NCBI GenBank assembly: GCA_963573315.1
Contig: OY752143.1
Coordinates: forward strand, 310,001 to 374,000
Direction of reading: 5' to 3'
Length of the DNA: 64,000 nt
DNA from: Entomortierella parvispora
Lineage: Eukaryota; Mortierellomycota; Mortierellomycetes; Mortierellales; Mortierellaceae
Below, piece after piece: positions 10,377 to 21,849 of the stretch. Position numbers and translations under genes: made by a program. How positions within the stretch are numbered: the first letter of the stretch is position 1; every line of letters starts with the position of its first letter. The notes under the pieces are model-generated. The model saw only the letters and a list, made by a program, of their open reading frames with translations. It made no database searches and had not been told where the DNA came from.

Positions 10377-12586
10377 TTAAGGTGATGAGCTGTCGTGGTC
10401 GTGCTGACTGTGATGGTCCGAGATAGGTGCGGGATATTGATATGGTGCGTAATCGCTCCATCCTTGGGTCGACGGAGGCAACCCATGGTGATGGATTTGC
10501 TGCGAATGATTGGATTGGGGCGATCCATTGGAAATGTTGCCGAAGGTGCCGGGACTTGTGGGTGCTGGTGATTGGTATCCCATCGAGGACAGGTTGCTAA
10601 AGTCATGGGTAGAGATCTGGTGGGCGGGAGTGCCGTTGGGTCCGGGGCTGGGCATCATCATGGCGGGCGATCCTGCATACTGACCCCCTGGAGAGATGCT
10701 ATGACGCTGCTGTGATGACTGCGGTGACTGGCCTTGTGATGTTGAAGGATAAGGCATGAAGGGCTGGCTCCTGGGCATGTAGCGGACGGGAGGAGGAGTG
10801 GTCGAGGTCTGGTCCTGGGCCATGCCGCCATGTCCGTTCGAGACTTGACCATAGGTGAAGTTTTGCTGGAACGAGCTGTGCTGGGGGCTGTAGGGCGGGT
10901 TATGATGATGCTGACCAAGATGTTGCAGGCCGTTGTGATAGCCTTGTTGGGTATGCATGTGGTGGTGAGACTGCTGCTGTTGATGGTGATGGTAGGGCTT
11001 GGAGAAGACATCCAGGGGGGAGGGGCCTCCGACCAGATCAGACTCTTGCTTGGGCCGGATATGATTGCTGAATCCAGCAGAGGTGAAATCGGCACCGTTG
11101 GCACCCATGGTGTGGAAGGGCCCGTTAGGGGTGCGGGGGCTATGGTTGCTTGACCCGGGGGATTGGAGATGATCGCCCACTATGGAGAATGAGGGAACGA
11201 TAGAAACAGGAACGGGACTGTTAGAGGCAACGGACAGAACGACCATCGAAGGCTCGATACGAGGAAGAGCAACCTGTTTTCGGCTTTTGCTCTTCTCTAT
11301 TCCAATCTCTCCATCTCTGATTCTCTTTGTGTGACTCTGCAACCATGTCATCTGCTCAACCAAGAGAACCCAGAGGAGAAAGAGAGCTCCTCGTCTCTCC
11401 TCTCCTCTCTTTCTCTCTCTCTCTCTCTTCCGCTGCTCCCCTGCTTTTTTTACGCCCTACCCTACTGGTTGCTGCTGCTTTGCTACTCAACTCACAGGCA
11501 CAAAAAAAAAACCACCTGGCGAGTCCTGTGTTCTCTCTGATTTGTCAACAGAAAAAGATGCTCCCCAACCCAGCCCCCTCTCACAATTCGCCCTCACTCT
11601 GTTCGTTTGTGTGCTCTGACACTCACTCGGAGCCGTCATCTGGCCTTTGCATCCAACAAGGATTGCACAGCACAGCACAGCACAGCTTCCTTTCTACCTT
11701 ATCGCCCCTAAATGCAGTTTGCCGTTCTGCCAGTTCCGCTTTGCTCCCACTCCAGCAGCCCCTTCTTCAAAAGCCGAGAACCCTTTCTTTTTTGTCGTCA
11801 GTGTGTCCCGCCCCCAAACCTTCACTTCCTCTGCTCTTCGGGGTGGTCGGTGTGAGTCTGTGTGGAAAAAGTCAAAAGTCTAACTAATGCGTCGAATGCA
11901 TATCCTCCCTCTCTTGTCTAAACTCTGATCCGGGGGGGGGGAGGGGGGTCCATGTTTGTTGTTGTTGTTTCGAAGTACTTACGATCATATTGCTCCACAG
12001 TGGGTGGGATCCTAAAGTTCTGCTTCATCAGGAACTCGGGACTGATCTCCAGACCAGCAAACTCGGGCACGGACGAGGGTGTGCGCAGCTTCCCTGCCAA
12101 GACATCGTCCTTGGAGTAGTATGAAATGAGATGCTGCGACACACCGTTGACGACAATCGACATGGTCTTCTTCACAAGACCGTTCTTCTTGAACCGGTAA
12201 GAGTTGGTTAGCGAGCCGACGAGAGCACGCTCCTTGTTCTTTTCGATGGCAGACTCGACATCACTCGAGCTCGAGCGCGAGGCACGGTCGATCGGGGAGG
12301 CGTCCTTTTTGCCCGAGGCATTACGCTTATCCAGCTCGCGGTAAACCAAAAAGTTGCCGAGTATGCGGGAGGGTGACCAGACGAGACCGTCTGTCCAGCG
12401 CTTGATGCCCGACTCTCGCTCGTCAAAGACAAAGACCGTGCCGGATTGGACGATGCGACGCTCCTTTTCTTGCAGGCGGCGGCAGATGCGGGGAAGCAGG
12501 CCACGACGACATGCCTCAAAGATGAGAAGGGTGTCCTGGGTGGTCTCGATGTAACCATGAAAAGTCTCGACAATACTCATTGTCAT
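10377..12586 (-). CDS. WOPR-domain transcription regulator (Gti1/Pac2/Wor1/Ryp1 family)
   Basis: WOPR proteins are fungus-specific DNA-binding regulators of morphological switching, gluconate or temperature response and pathogenic development. Two exons are inferred: 12586-11983 and 11179-10377, giving 468 residues. A second ATG at 12580 is equally possible as start. Exon 1 is almost entirely the domain. WOPRa contains YIETTQDTLLIFEACRRGLL, then GTVFVFDERESGIKRWTDG and SPSRILGNFLVYREL. WOPRb contains SYRFKKNGLVKKTMSI, ISYYSKDDVLAGKL and EISPEFLMKQNFRIPP. Exon 2 is a disordered tail rich in Ser, Pro, His and Gln, as in Wor1 relatives. The 803-bp intron directly follows the domain. The junction YD/LGDHLQSPG was chosen because only the acceptor at 11180-11181 keeps phase. 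Upstream lies the largest non-coding region of the window. Confidence 0.93.
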
Positions 12587-13952
12587 GTATAGGCCAGTGG
12601 GCGGAAGAGGGGAGAAGGAAGGTTTGAGGGGGGGAAAGAAGAGAGTCGGATGGCGTCGGAAGAGGAAGGGTTGAGCTCAAGACTGATGGGAAGAAAAGAG
12701 TGGAGAGAGAAAGGGAGAAGAAAGGTTAGCCGGCTGTCTCTTCTTATTATGGGCTTTTGAATGTTGAGGTCATGGATGGAGGGAAAGGAAAGAAGGAAGG
12801 GACGAAGAACAGATGAGGAAGAGCGAAAAGAAAGAATAAAAAAAGGAAGAATAAAAAAATCACCAAAGCGGGAAAACGGACAAAAAGTGGAGGATATGTC
12901 CCGGAGCAACGGACAATGGGCGAGAGAAGAAAAGAGAGAGCAGGAAGAAGAAGAGGAGAAGAAAGGAGGAGGGCAAAGGCGGAAAACACAGTGACAGGTG
13001 AAGGGGCGGCGTCGTTGTCTTTCTGGAGACGACCGACTTGCAGGACAGAGAGACAAGAGCGAGAAACAACAAAAAAGACCTTGGCCATGCAGCAAACAAA
13101 GCCATCCTCTCCTCCCTCTCCCGCCTCTCCGCCTCTCTCTCTCTGTTTGTCTCTCTCTTTTTCTGTCGCTTGCCACGAGGACACAAAGATCGCCGCCTCT
13201 TGCTGTTGCTGTTGCAATGTTGCTGTTGCCATTGTTGAGATAGGCTTGCACTCGAAGGATGACCCGACAGACAGTGGCGCAAAAACGGAACCAATCCAGC
13301 GTGGAAGAGGGGTTTACCCATCCTCCTTCCTTCCCTTGCCCTCCTTCCTTCCTTTTCCTTCACTCCTTCTCTTTCTCTCATTCTCTCATTCTCATTATTC
13401 TCACCACACCCAGCACACACACTCGATCGATCGATCAGCCCCCCTTCCTTCTCCCTTAGGAGGTGTCTGTGTGCATGTGTGTGGGTGTGAGTGTGTGTGA
13501 TTGTGTGTGATTGTGTGTGTGTGCCCTGTTCCTGAATTCCCCTGTCCACCACAGCGATCCCACCCAACCCTCGTTGTCGCCCCCTCTCCCCTTTTCCCGC
13601 CTTCCTTTTCTTCCATTCCCCTCTGATCCCCGATTTGTGTTCTCCCCCGATGGCTCTGCAACGGTTCTCCCCGATGCAACGCGAGCCAACCACAATAGAA
13701 CAAGACAATGAAAAAGAAGAGGAAAATATTCAAATCTCTGCAACCCCACTCTCTTTCCCCCTCCCCCCTTTCTAATGTGCGATATTACGCAAAAAAAAAA
13801 AGAGTCCCTAAGAGTCCCTTTCTCTCCTTCTGTCTTTGACAAAGGCGGGACAGGGCTAAGAATCGCAGAGTCGCCATTGTCGTGTTATGTTAGGAGAGTG
13901 TGGCGCTGTGGGTATGTGTGTCAGGGGAGATTGCGGATGCATTCGCAATGAT

Positions 13953-14034
13953 GACACACACACGCACGCACGCACACATACACACACACACACACACACA
14001 CATACACACACACACACATACACACACACACACA
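13953..14034. repeat. CA/TG microsatellite
   Basis: Interrupted (CA)n with GCA and TA variants on the plus strand, inside the WOPR upstream region. Confidence 0.95.
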
Positions 14035-14266
14035 CCAAGAGTCGAGAGAGAAAACAGGCGGGAGCGAACACGAGAAGGAGACAAGGAGAGAGATTGCGCG
14101 CACAATGATGTCGAGGGCTCACTGGGGAAGGTCGAAAAGAAGGGAAGAAGGAAATAAGGGAGGAGGAGGGGGGAAGAAGAGTAGAGTAGGTACAGTCTGT
14201 GTAGTAGGGAGGAGGAAGGAAGGAGACATTCCAGGCTGGGCGCTTCGATGTGTGCCCTTCTCACTC

Positions 14267-14292
14267 ACTGACTGATTGACTGACTGATTGAC
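14267..14292. repeat. TGAC/TGAT tetranucleotide repeat
   Basis: Alternating ACTG-ACTG-ATTG units. Related GACN runs occur at 15340-15372, about 41176-41192 and 42203-42235. Confidence 0.8.
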
Positions 14293-17141
14293 TCTTTTCA
14301 CACACACACATCCCCACCCTCTGAAAAAAGTGAACACAGAAAAAAAGCTCACTCTGTGTCGGTCAGGTGTTTGTTTCCTTTCTGTCAACGCACAGCTGCC
14401 CTCTTTCCTTCTCTCTCTCTCTCTCTTTCCTCTCTTCCTCTCTCCCTTTCTTTTTTCCTTCCTTTAAAAGGTCGAGGGGGTGGGCGTGTGAAGGGAAAGA
14501 AAAAAGACACATTGGAACAATAACGGTGGAAATGCAAACCACCAAGAAAGTTTTCTCCCCGAAGGCACAGTCGTGACAAAGCAATAGCGATCCAAACTAT
14601 GTGACCAAACCAAAAATAAGAGAACAACAACAATAGACCGACGGAGGGCGATCTCGTCGCCCCAGAATGATTACAGCGAGGACAGAAAAAGTAGGGCGGG
14701 ATGGGGGATGGAGGGTGATAGAAAAGGAACAAAGGAACAACAAGGGAATAGACTCTCAACGGTGCTGATTTTCTTTTTTTTTCTTTTTCTAATGGCTTAC
14801 CTTTTGAATAGCAGTAGCAAATCACTCGGGATCGAATCAGGGTCGGGTTGAGCAGCAATCAAAGGCGATGTTGTTGTTGTTGTTGCGGAAAAGAGCCAGG
14901 TGGTGTTCGAGGGAGGGTGAAAGGGACAGGCTGAACGGGTAGTTAAGAGTTGGAAGGAGAGGAGAGGAGGGACACGGAGGAGGAGGAGGAGGGTTTGAGT
15001 TTGCGTTAAGCGTTTTTATGTTTCCAGGGAAAAAAAGTAAAAAAGAAAAGGTACAAAAGGGAATGAGATTCGACAGCGAGAGGGTGAAGAGGAGGATGAA
15101 TGGATGGAAGAAAAAAAAAAGAAAAGAGAGAAAAGACAAGAAAGAGAAGGAGGCAGAGAGGGGAGGGGCTGATCTGGAGGTGACAATGAGATGAAGAAGG
15201 AGAAGAGAAGGAGCTAATGGGCCATCGGACAAAGGAGAGAAGGAGAGAAGAGGGAAAAGCAGAAGCAGAGAGAAGACAAAAAAAAAAAGGAAGGAACGGG
15301 CCAAAAAAAGGTTTTGGGGTTTTATACGCTGGGGAGACGGACGGACGGACAGACTGACAGACTGACAGGACAGGAGGGTGGATGGACGGGCAGAGAGGCA
15401 GCAAAGGACAAAAGGACAAAAGGACAGAAGGAAACAAAAGGGGGGAGGAACTCGAGAAGGAAAGGTATTCTATGTGATTTATCGCGACTAGTTTCTCTCT
15501 TCAATCGCTCCGATTGAATAGGCCGACCGCGTCGACTGAATCGCCGCTTTGTTTACTGCAATTCCTTTGGCCATTGCCCCATTGAATGCCCGCACTTCGA
15601 CTGAATAGCAAGACCCTTTCTCTCTTTCTTTCTCTCTCGCTCTCTGTCCTGGTCCAATCGCATGGCCGAGGACTGCACCAATCCAATCGCTCTTCATTCT
15701 GTTCTCATCCCTTCTGTGGGGCCGCTCTCTGCTGCTGTCAGTCTGTCTCTGTCGCTCTACTCTCTCTCTTTTTCTTTCTCTCTTTCTATCACATTCATCT
15801 CGTACTCTCTCTCTCTCACTCACTCTCTCTCTCTGGTTCTTGCTGTCCATCAATGGCCTGAACCGAACTGCAACTGAACTGGAAACCAGCTTCAACTCTT
15901 GCCCGTCTGGACATCATGAGAATGAGAGAGAAAGAGAGAAAGAGAGAGTGTGTGTGTGCCGACGATCAACCGATCCAATCCTCTATCCACCCATAGTGAA
16001 TTCTCATCCTCTCTCACGATCATTCTCTCAAGGCTCTTTTATTTCTGGGTTCTTCCAAAGGGACATGTCCAAAAACAAAATAAGCGAAACTATGATCCCC
16101 ACATGAAAAAAAACCTTTCCGGTGGTTGGTGTGTTCTACGAGGTCTCACATTTGAAAGATGACCAGAAATAAAAGATCCAATTATCGATTCCTTTTTGGT
16201 CCTTCACCTCGTTCACAGGTACAGGCACAACGTATACCCTGTTTCGCACTCTCTTTGTAATTCAGCCAACTATCCGTTCCGGCGGCAACGGGTCATCGTG
16301 GAGGGAAGAGGAGAAAAAAACACAGAGACAAGCCCAATGGCCCATTCCCCGGAGAATTGATGACCATCCACAAGAACAAGCACCGTAGGCTAAATGGCAT
16401 TCCGCCTTCTTGGAATTGAAAGTGAAAAAAAAGTCGTGGCTCTTTCTCTTGACTTGCCTCTGTGTGTGTGTGTGTGTGTTCGGAAAATTGAATAATAATA
16501 AATTACAAATTATTCGAAGAACCGAACAACCCTCATTCTCCTCCTCCTTCTTCTCCTTCTTCTCCTTCTCCTCTTTCTCCTCCTCTTGGACTCACCCCCT
16601 CCTTCCTTTTCTCTCCTTGGTTGCCAGCCTATCCCATTGGGACTCGTCATCAGGCATGTCAACAAAAAAAAAAAAGCAATAACAACAACAACAGAAACTC
16701 AAAGTCGGCCTCCCAAATAAAAGATCGTGGGATAAAAAAACTATACGCGAACAAAACCAAGGAGAAAACAAAACTCTCCCATAGCCCTACAGTACTCATC
16801 TTGACACTTCCCACCGCCACAGTCGCCACAAGTCTAACACAGCATTCAACCCTCATGCACACGGACCACCCCACTCCAACTCCCGCTCCAAAGGGGCAAG
16901 GAAGATCATGAACGCAAAGCAAAACAACAAACAAAATAACATATCACGGATCAGTAGTCGAGAAAGGAACAAGATAGGAGAGAAAACAAAGAGAAGGGGG
17001 CTACGGGAGGGAACATGACGGGAAATAGCACACGCATCAGAGGAGAATGAGAAATGGAGGAGAGGGTCCAATGTGGACGGGCGTCGGCTTCAGATTACCA
17101 GTAATTCTCCCGGGTTTTTTCATGTCTGCGTACTGATGACC

Positions 17142-17169
17142 ATCCCGGTGGAGTAATCCCGGTGGAGTA
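17142..17169. repeat. Tandem duplication of a 14-bp unit
   Basis: ATCCCGGTGGAGTA occurs twice in direct succession at 17142-17155 and 17156-17169, followed by an A tract. Confidence 0.95.
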
Positions 17170-20100
17170 AAAAAAAAAAGAACCTCCTTACGGTCTTACT
17201 TTCCCAATGGTGCTTGATCATCATCAACACAGAGACAACAATCCTTTTTTTTTGTCAATTGCCTACACAGTGTAACTCGGGGGGAGGGGGCAAGTTGGTT
17301 TTGTCCTATCTCTCTCTGGCATTCTCTCCTAAAGGAGGACAAGACTGGAAAAGGTAGCGGTGTAGCAACTGGACAATAAAGTGGTCCGAGTCCTCTCTAT
17401 GATTTCTGTCCGCGACCGAACGACTGTCGATTTTAAAATAGAGAAAACCATGTCTTGCAAACTGTTTAAGGATATCTAAGGAGACGGAGGGTGCTTGGGG
17501 TCAGAGATGGGAGGAAGGCGGAATACATTACAAGTCGCGTAACAAACATTCTTTTTCCCCTCAGATTTGCGTTTCGGAGAGGAATGCAGGGGAGAGAAAC
17601 AGGTCCAGAAAGCTGAAGTCGATCTGAGAGGCAATTGGGCACGATTGAAGAGAAGAAAGAACTCTCCCAGTTGCCCTTTCAGGACCGTTTTGGAAGCAAT
17701 TGGACGCACCCCTTCCTCCCCTTTTAAAGTAGATATTGGCCAATTTTCTTGTGCTGCCAGGGCGTTGGATCCAAACATTGTCAAGACAAAGTAAAAGTCT
17801 GGAGCGAGGAAAGAGGGGGGGGAACCCTGTTCCACAAAAGTGTTCCATGTAACAAAACGCAGCCCTGATGAACAAGATTGGGAGGAGTAAAAGAGAAAAA
17901 AAGGAAAGAGCAGGGGCGGCTGGAGGGCGAGAAGAACTTTTTTGCATTTTGTTTGTGTATTGTCCATCTATTCCATGCATTGCTTTCTGAAAGAATCATT
18001 TTTGAAATTTTGAATCTCAACTTGTTCAATGGATGAACAAGGTAAAAAGCAAGGTGGACAAAATCATGGACCGCATTGGGATACATTTGTAGAAACCCCC
18101 AGTGTAGGAGGGTGGAAGGCGACCAGAATGGAAGGTGTCCAAAGAACCCCGCCTTAGTGCTTTTCCGAAGGTTTGAAATTGAGGGTAGGTGCACAAACAA
18201 AACAAAAACGTTAAAACTGAATTTCTCTTTTTTGTCTTCCGTCTTCCAAGGATTGGCCACCAGAAATGGACGGCGTAGTAAAAATCGTAGTGAAGACCAC
18301 CTGTTTTAGTTCTCGCACACGCCTTCCCTGTTGGAATGAGCAGAACAGGGTTTGCCTGCAAGAGAATTGGGAACCACCGCTTGGTGCTCTCGATTTTTTT
18401 TTCTGGCCCTGCCCTGCAATCTAGCAGATTCTTTTTCTTCCCGCAAACAAGGAAGGACACTTGCTTCAGGACATGGTTACACGTTGTCAATCGCCCTTTA
18501 AATTCTGATGATACACCTTGTTTGAACTTTCTCGCCTATATCCCAACATCCTGACCTCGCGGGGGAAGTTATTAACCCACTGGTCTAATTGTGTACCTTT
18601 TTTTTCTAGGGGAGGCAGGAAGAGAGAGAAAAGGGTCCGCCAAAAGGCCCAAAGGTGTTTTTGTTTAGTCATGGTCTTTCTGCCATTCGGGAATACCTTT
18701 TGGACACTTTCCACATTTCAATCTCCTTTTCTTTGTTGACAACGATTACTCATGGTCCAAAATGCATCAGAATGTCCGTTCCTGAAAAGAGTTTTTTTGT
18801 GTTTACACAAATGATGCAACCTCCAAAGATAAAATTTCATCCGAAAGGATTGTTTACAAAACGGATCCGAGCGCTCTCAAGTTCTCAACAGCCAACCATC
18901 GGGGGTTGTAAAAAGACGTTGCTGTTGTTCGTGCCCTGCTGCTGCTGTTTTCTTCTTTTTTTTTTTTTTTTTTTTTGCGCACCTACCCTTGTTTGAACCC
19001 TCAGTGGCTGGCTCTCAAAAAGAATCTGTTGTCCATTCTTGACTCTGTCGGAACCTTCCAAAATGAAAAGCACACAACGGATCAATGGGTTGTATTAACG
19101 GACCATTTCCGTTGTTTGTTGCCCTTTTCCTCTCCCCCTAGATTTTTTCCGTCATTCTTTCATCATCATCAGCCTCTTTGCTTGCCGTCACCCCTTGAAT
19201 GATGACTGCGGCATATTGAGAACCGGCTCTTTGACAGAGCAGGATGACAAGCGCTCGGTCTTGACTGGGACTCGACTCTTTTTTTCATGTTTTTTTTTGT
19301 TTGATCAAATTTAGTCGTCGCGCCTTGAACCATGAGCCATTTTGACCATCTCCTTTTGTCTCCTCCCACCCTCACATCCCCGCTTTCAGAAGGTTCTCTG
19401 TTCGGGAAGTCAGATCAGGCAATCAAACCTTTGTAATATTCTCCGTCATTATCCTTTGTTATTTTTCACGGTTCCCGATGTTACTTGGAGGAACCCATGA
19501 AAGAAGCCTCGTAAGCAAGAGCAGCCGTAGCAACAAGACGAGAGGTCCCTCGAAAAAAGTAGACACGCTTCCTAGCTAAACAACTATTGAATAGAATGGA
19601 AGAGTTCGAGATCCCTTTGTCGATCTTGGTCCCCGCCTTTGTGCCCTTTTGTCAACGATAGTCTGCATCTCTATCATCCAGATTCCACCTTTCGGTGTCT
19701 GATACTCCATCTCCAGGAGTAAAAAAAAAGGAGCAGGGATCCAACTCCAAGGAAAATTGACAAAACGCGTCATAGTCCTCCTGCTGCAGGTCCGTTTGCT
19801 TTTTGCCCGTCTGACGGGTCGGTAGCAGGGATCAATTGGATAGCTCCCGCTCCCTCTCTCTCCTTTCATCCTCTGTGCTCTTTCCCTCTTTCTCCTCCGC
19901 GAAAAGAATAAACGTCCCAATGGACAAATCAATTAACCGAGAATCGTCGACTTGAATTCTGTATATGGTTTTCCATTGTTCTGGCAGATGAGACGAACTA
20001 GAGGTCATGATCTCCAGCTTTCTCGATTCATCTGAGGCTGGAGAAGACAGTGAGAAAGAGATAATTGTCCATCTCGATATTTCAATTGCAGCACCGCAGC

Positions 20101-20349
20101 GCGCGGAAAACGCGTTTGGTGCGTTTGGACCACCATCTCGTTTACACTCTATCGCTCAATGGATTTTGCTACTCGCTGCTCAAACTTGTTAAGCCTCATA
20201 CTGTAATCAAACTTACTCTGAGATGGGATGGTTCATCTGCAAAAGTGTGTCTCATCTCCACAATTTGCGCACACAAACCACGTTTTCTGCTTGCATGCTA
20301 CACACACAACTTTCCCAGGGTACAAAACAATAGTGAAAAAGAGGGAGAG

Positions 20350-20350
<1 letters not shown>

Positions 20351-20385
<35 letters not shown>

Positions 20386-20402
20386 AGACACACGCACACA
20401 AC
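20351..20402. repeat. CA/TG microsatellite
   Basis: About 15 CA units followed by TACACAGACACACGCACACA-type decay on the plus strand. Confidence 0.95.
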
Positions 20403-21799
20403 CACTCAATGGGCTTAGTCGAACAGATGAAAAGGCCATCTTATCAGGTCGATTAGGTTCTCTCATCTCGATGGCCCTGACAGGCGAGATGAATGTTTTT
20501 GCCCTTTTGTCGCTTGTGCAATTCCTCCTTCCAACCCCTTTTTAATTCATCAAACCATGTTCAAGAGCGATGTCAAAACAAACAATGACAAAACAAAGGT
20601 ACAGTGTTCCGTCCAAACATTGAACCTCTTTTTTTTTTTTTTTTTTTTTTTTGAATCCCAGATGCTTCCTTTTGTTGCGTTGCCTTTGTGAGAGTTCGAG
20701 ACAAACAATCGACTCGCATCTGGGGAAAGAACTCTGTTTTCGGTTCTTTGTGTTTTTGTGGACCCATTTTCATCTGCGAACACCGCCCGGATATTATTTT
20801 GCCGCCCTTGCTTTGTGCTGTATTTTTGTCCTGCTGCTGAGCTGAGTGAGGGAAAAATAAACAAAAAGTGTAAAAATATATCTGGAAGTTCCTGAACCTA
20901 ACCTTTGTTTGGGATACATACACGAATGCTTGGGAGACCCATTGCCGCTGTTCCTGTTGTTGGCTTGCTGCAAACAACAGCACCAACATCATAACGGAAA
21001 ACCAATGTGCTGGGCACCAATGCAATTGCGTTCCGGAGCATCCGAAAGGCCCTCGGAGCCTCCCCTTCCCACTGGTTCTTCCTCCCAAGTTCCAAAGAGC
21101 GATTGCTTTGCACACACGAGTTCACCCGTATGGGGACATGTTGTGGGCTGCTGTATAGATCAATTACCCCGCAAAGCCTAGAGGATGTACGCCATACCTT
21201 GTCCGTTTGTCGTACATACCGTATTACGAATCTATGTTTGGGTATGAAAGACTAAGAATTGCTCGCCGCCGTCAGAGAATGGCCTCTGCAGGCTTTGGTT
21301 GCTACATTTAGACCCTCACCTGCGCCCAACCAGGTTGCCTGCCAGCCAGCATGTATGTAGTCTACCGACTGATTGCGCAGAGCCACCCCACTATCTTGAT
21401 ACACTGTCAGCAATTGTTCCAATCTCACTCTGTCCGCCCTTTTTCATGTCAGAATCACAGGTTTCACCATGGTCTGATGTCGATTCTGCAATCGATCGCT
21501 TTCTTTACATTTTTTTTTACGCCCAATTCCGGCAAAAACGATCATTTTGTTTGTTGTCCAGATTCGAGCATAGGCCCCTGCGTGGTGCGCTGCTGTCTAT
21601 CGGTCCTTCCATCTGCCTGTCTGTCTTGGCCTTTCTCCTTTTTTCAGATGAGCTGCATCCGCTGATTTTGGAGCGGCGACTTTTTTTTGTTTTTGTTTTC
21701 TGGTGTCGAATCTCATGATGACTTGCACGCGAGAAATGCAAGCTTTTAAAAATAAACCAACACACTTCTTCGTCTCTGTTCCTGCTCATCACTTGCATG

Positions 21800-21849
21800 T
21801 GCACTGTACTGTGAGGGTACTGCACTGTACTTGTTCATGTACCGGTACA
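21800..21849. promoter_or_regulatory. Cluster of GTAC half-sites with a 12-bp palindrome
   Basis: TGCACTGTACT occurs at 21800-21810 and again at 21821-21831, with GTACTG between them. The perfect palindrome TGTACCGGTACA follows at 21838-21849. Five GTAC cores in 50 bp is dense for this DNA and looks like a multi-site protein-binding element; the factor is unknown. Confidence 0.35.

Larger units (their letters stand above)
12587..16300. other. Gene desert, part 1: leader and proximal upstream DNA of the WOPR gene
   Basis: No coding exon is supported. The plus strand is strongly GA-rich (12600-13000, 14100-14240, 14930-15300) alternating with CT-rich blocks (13100-13450, 14400-14460, 15590-15860). 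It contains a CA microsatellite (13953-14034), a GATC repeat (13424-13438) and GACT/GACN tetranucleotide runs (14267-14292, 15340-15372). The part closest to 12586 could be a long 5' leader of the WOPR transcript; transcription cannot be read from sequence. Confidence 0.55.

Noticed and set aside
17476-18490. Overlapping minus-strand ORFs in the desert
   Set aside because: No recognisable domain, no linked splice sites, and frames overlap one another without a consistent coding strand.
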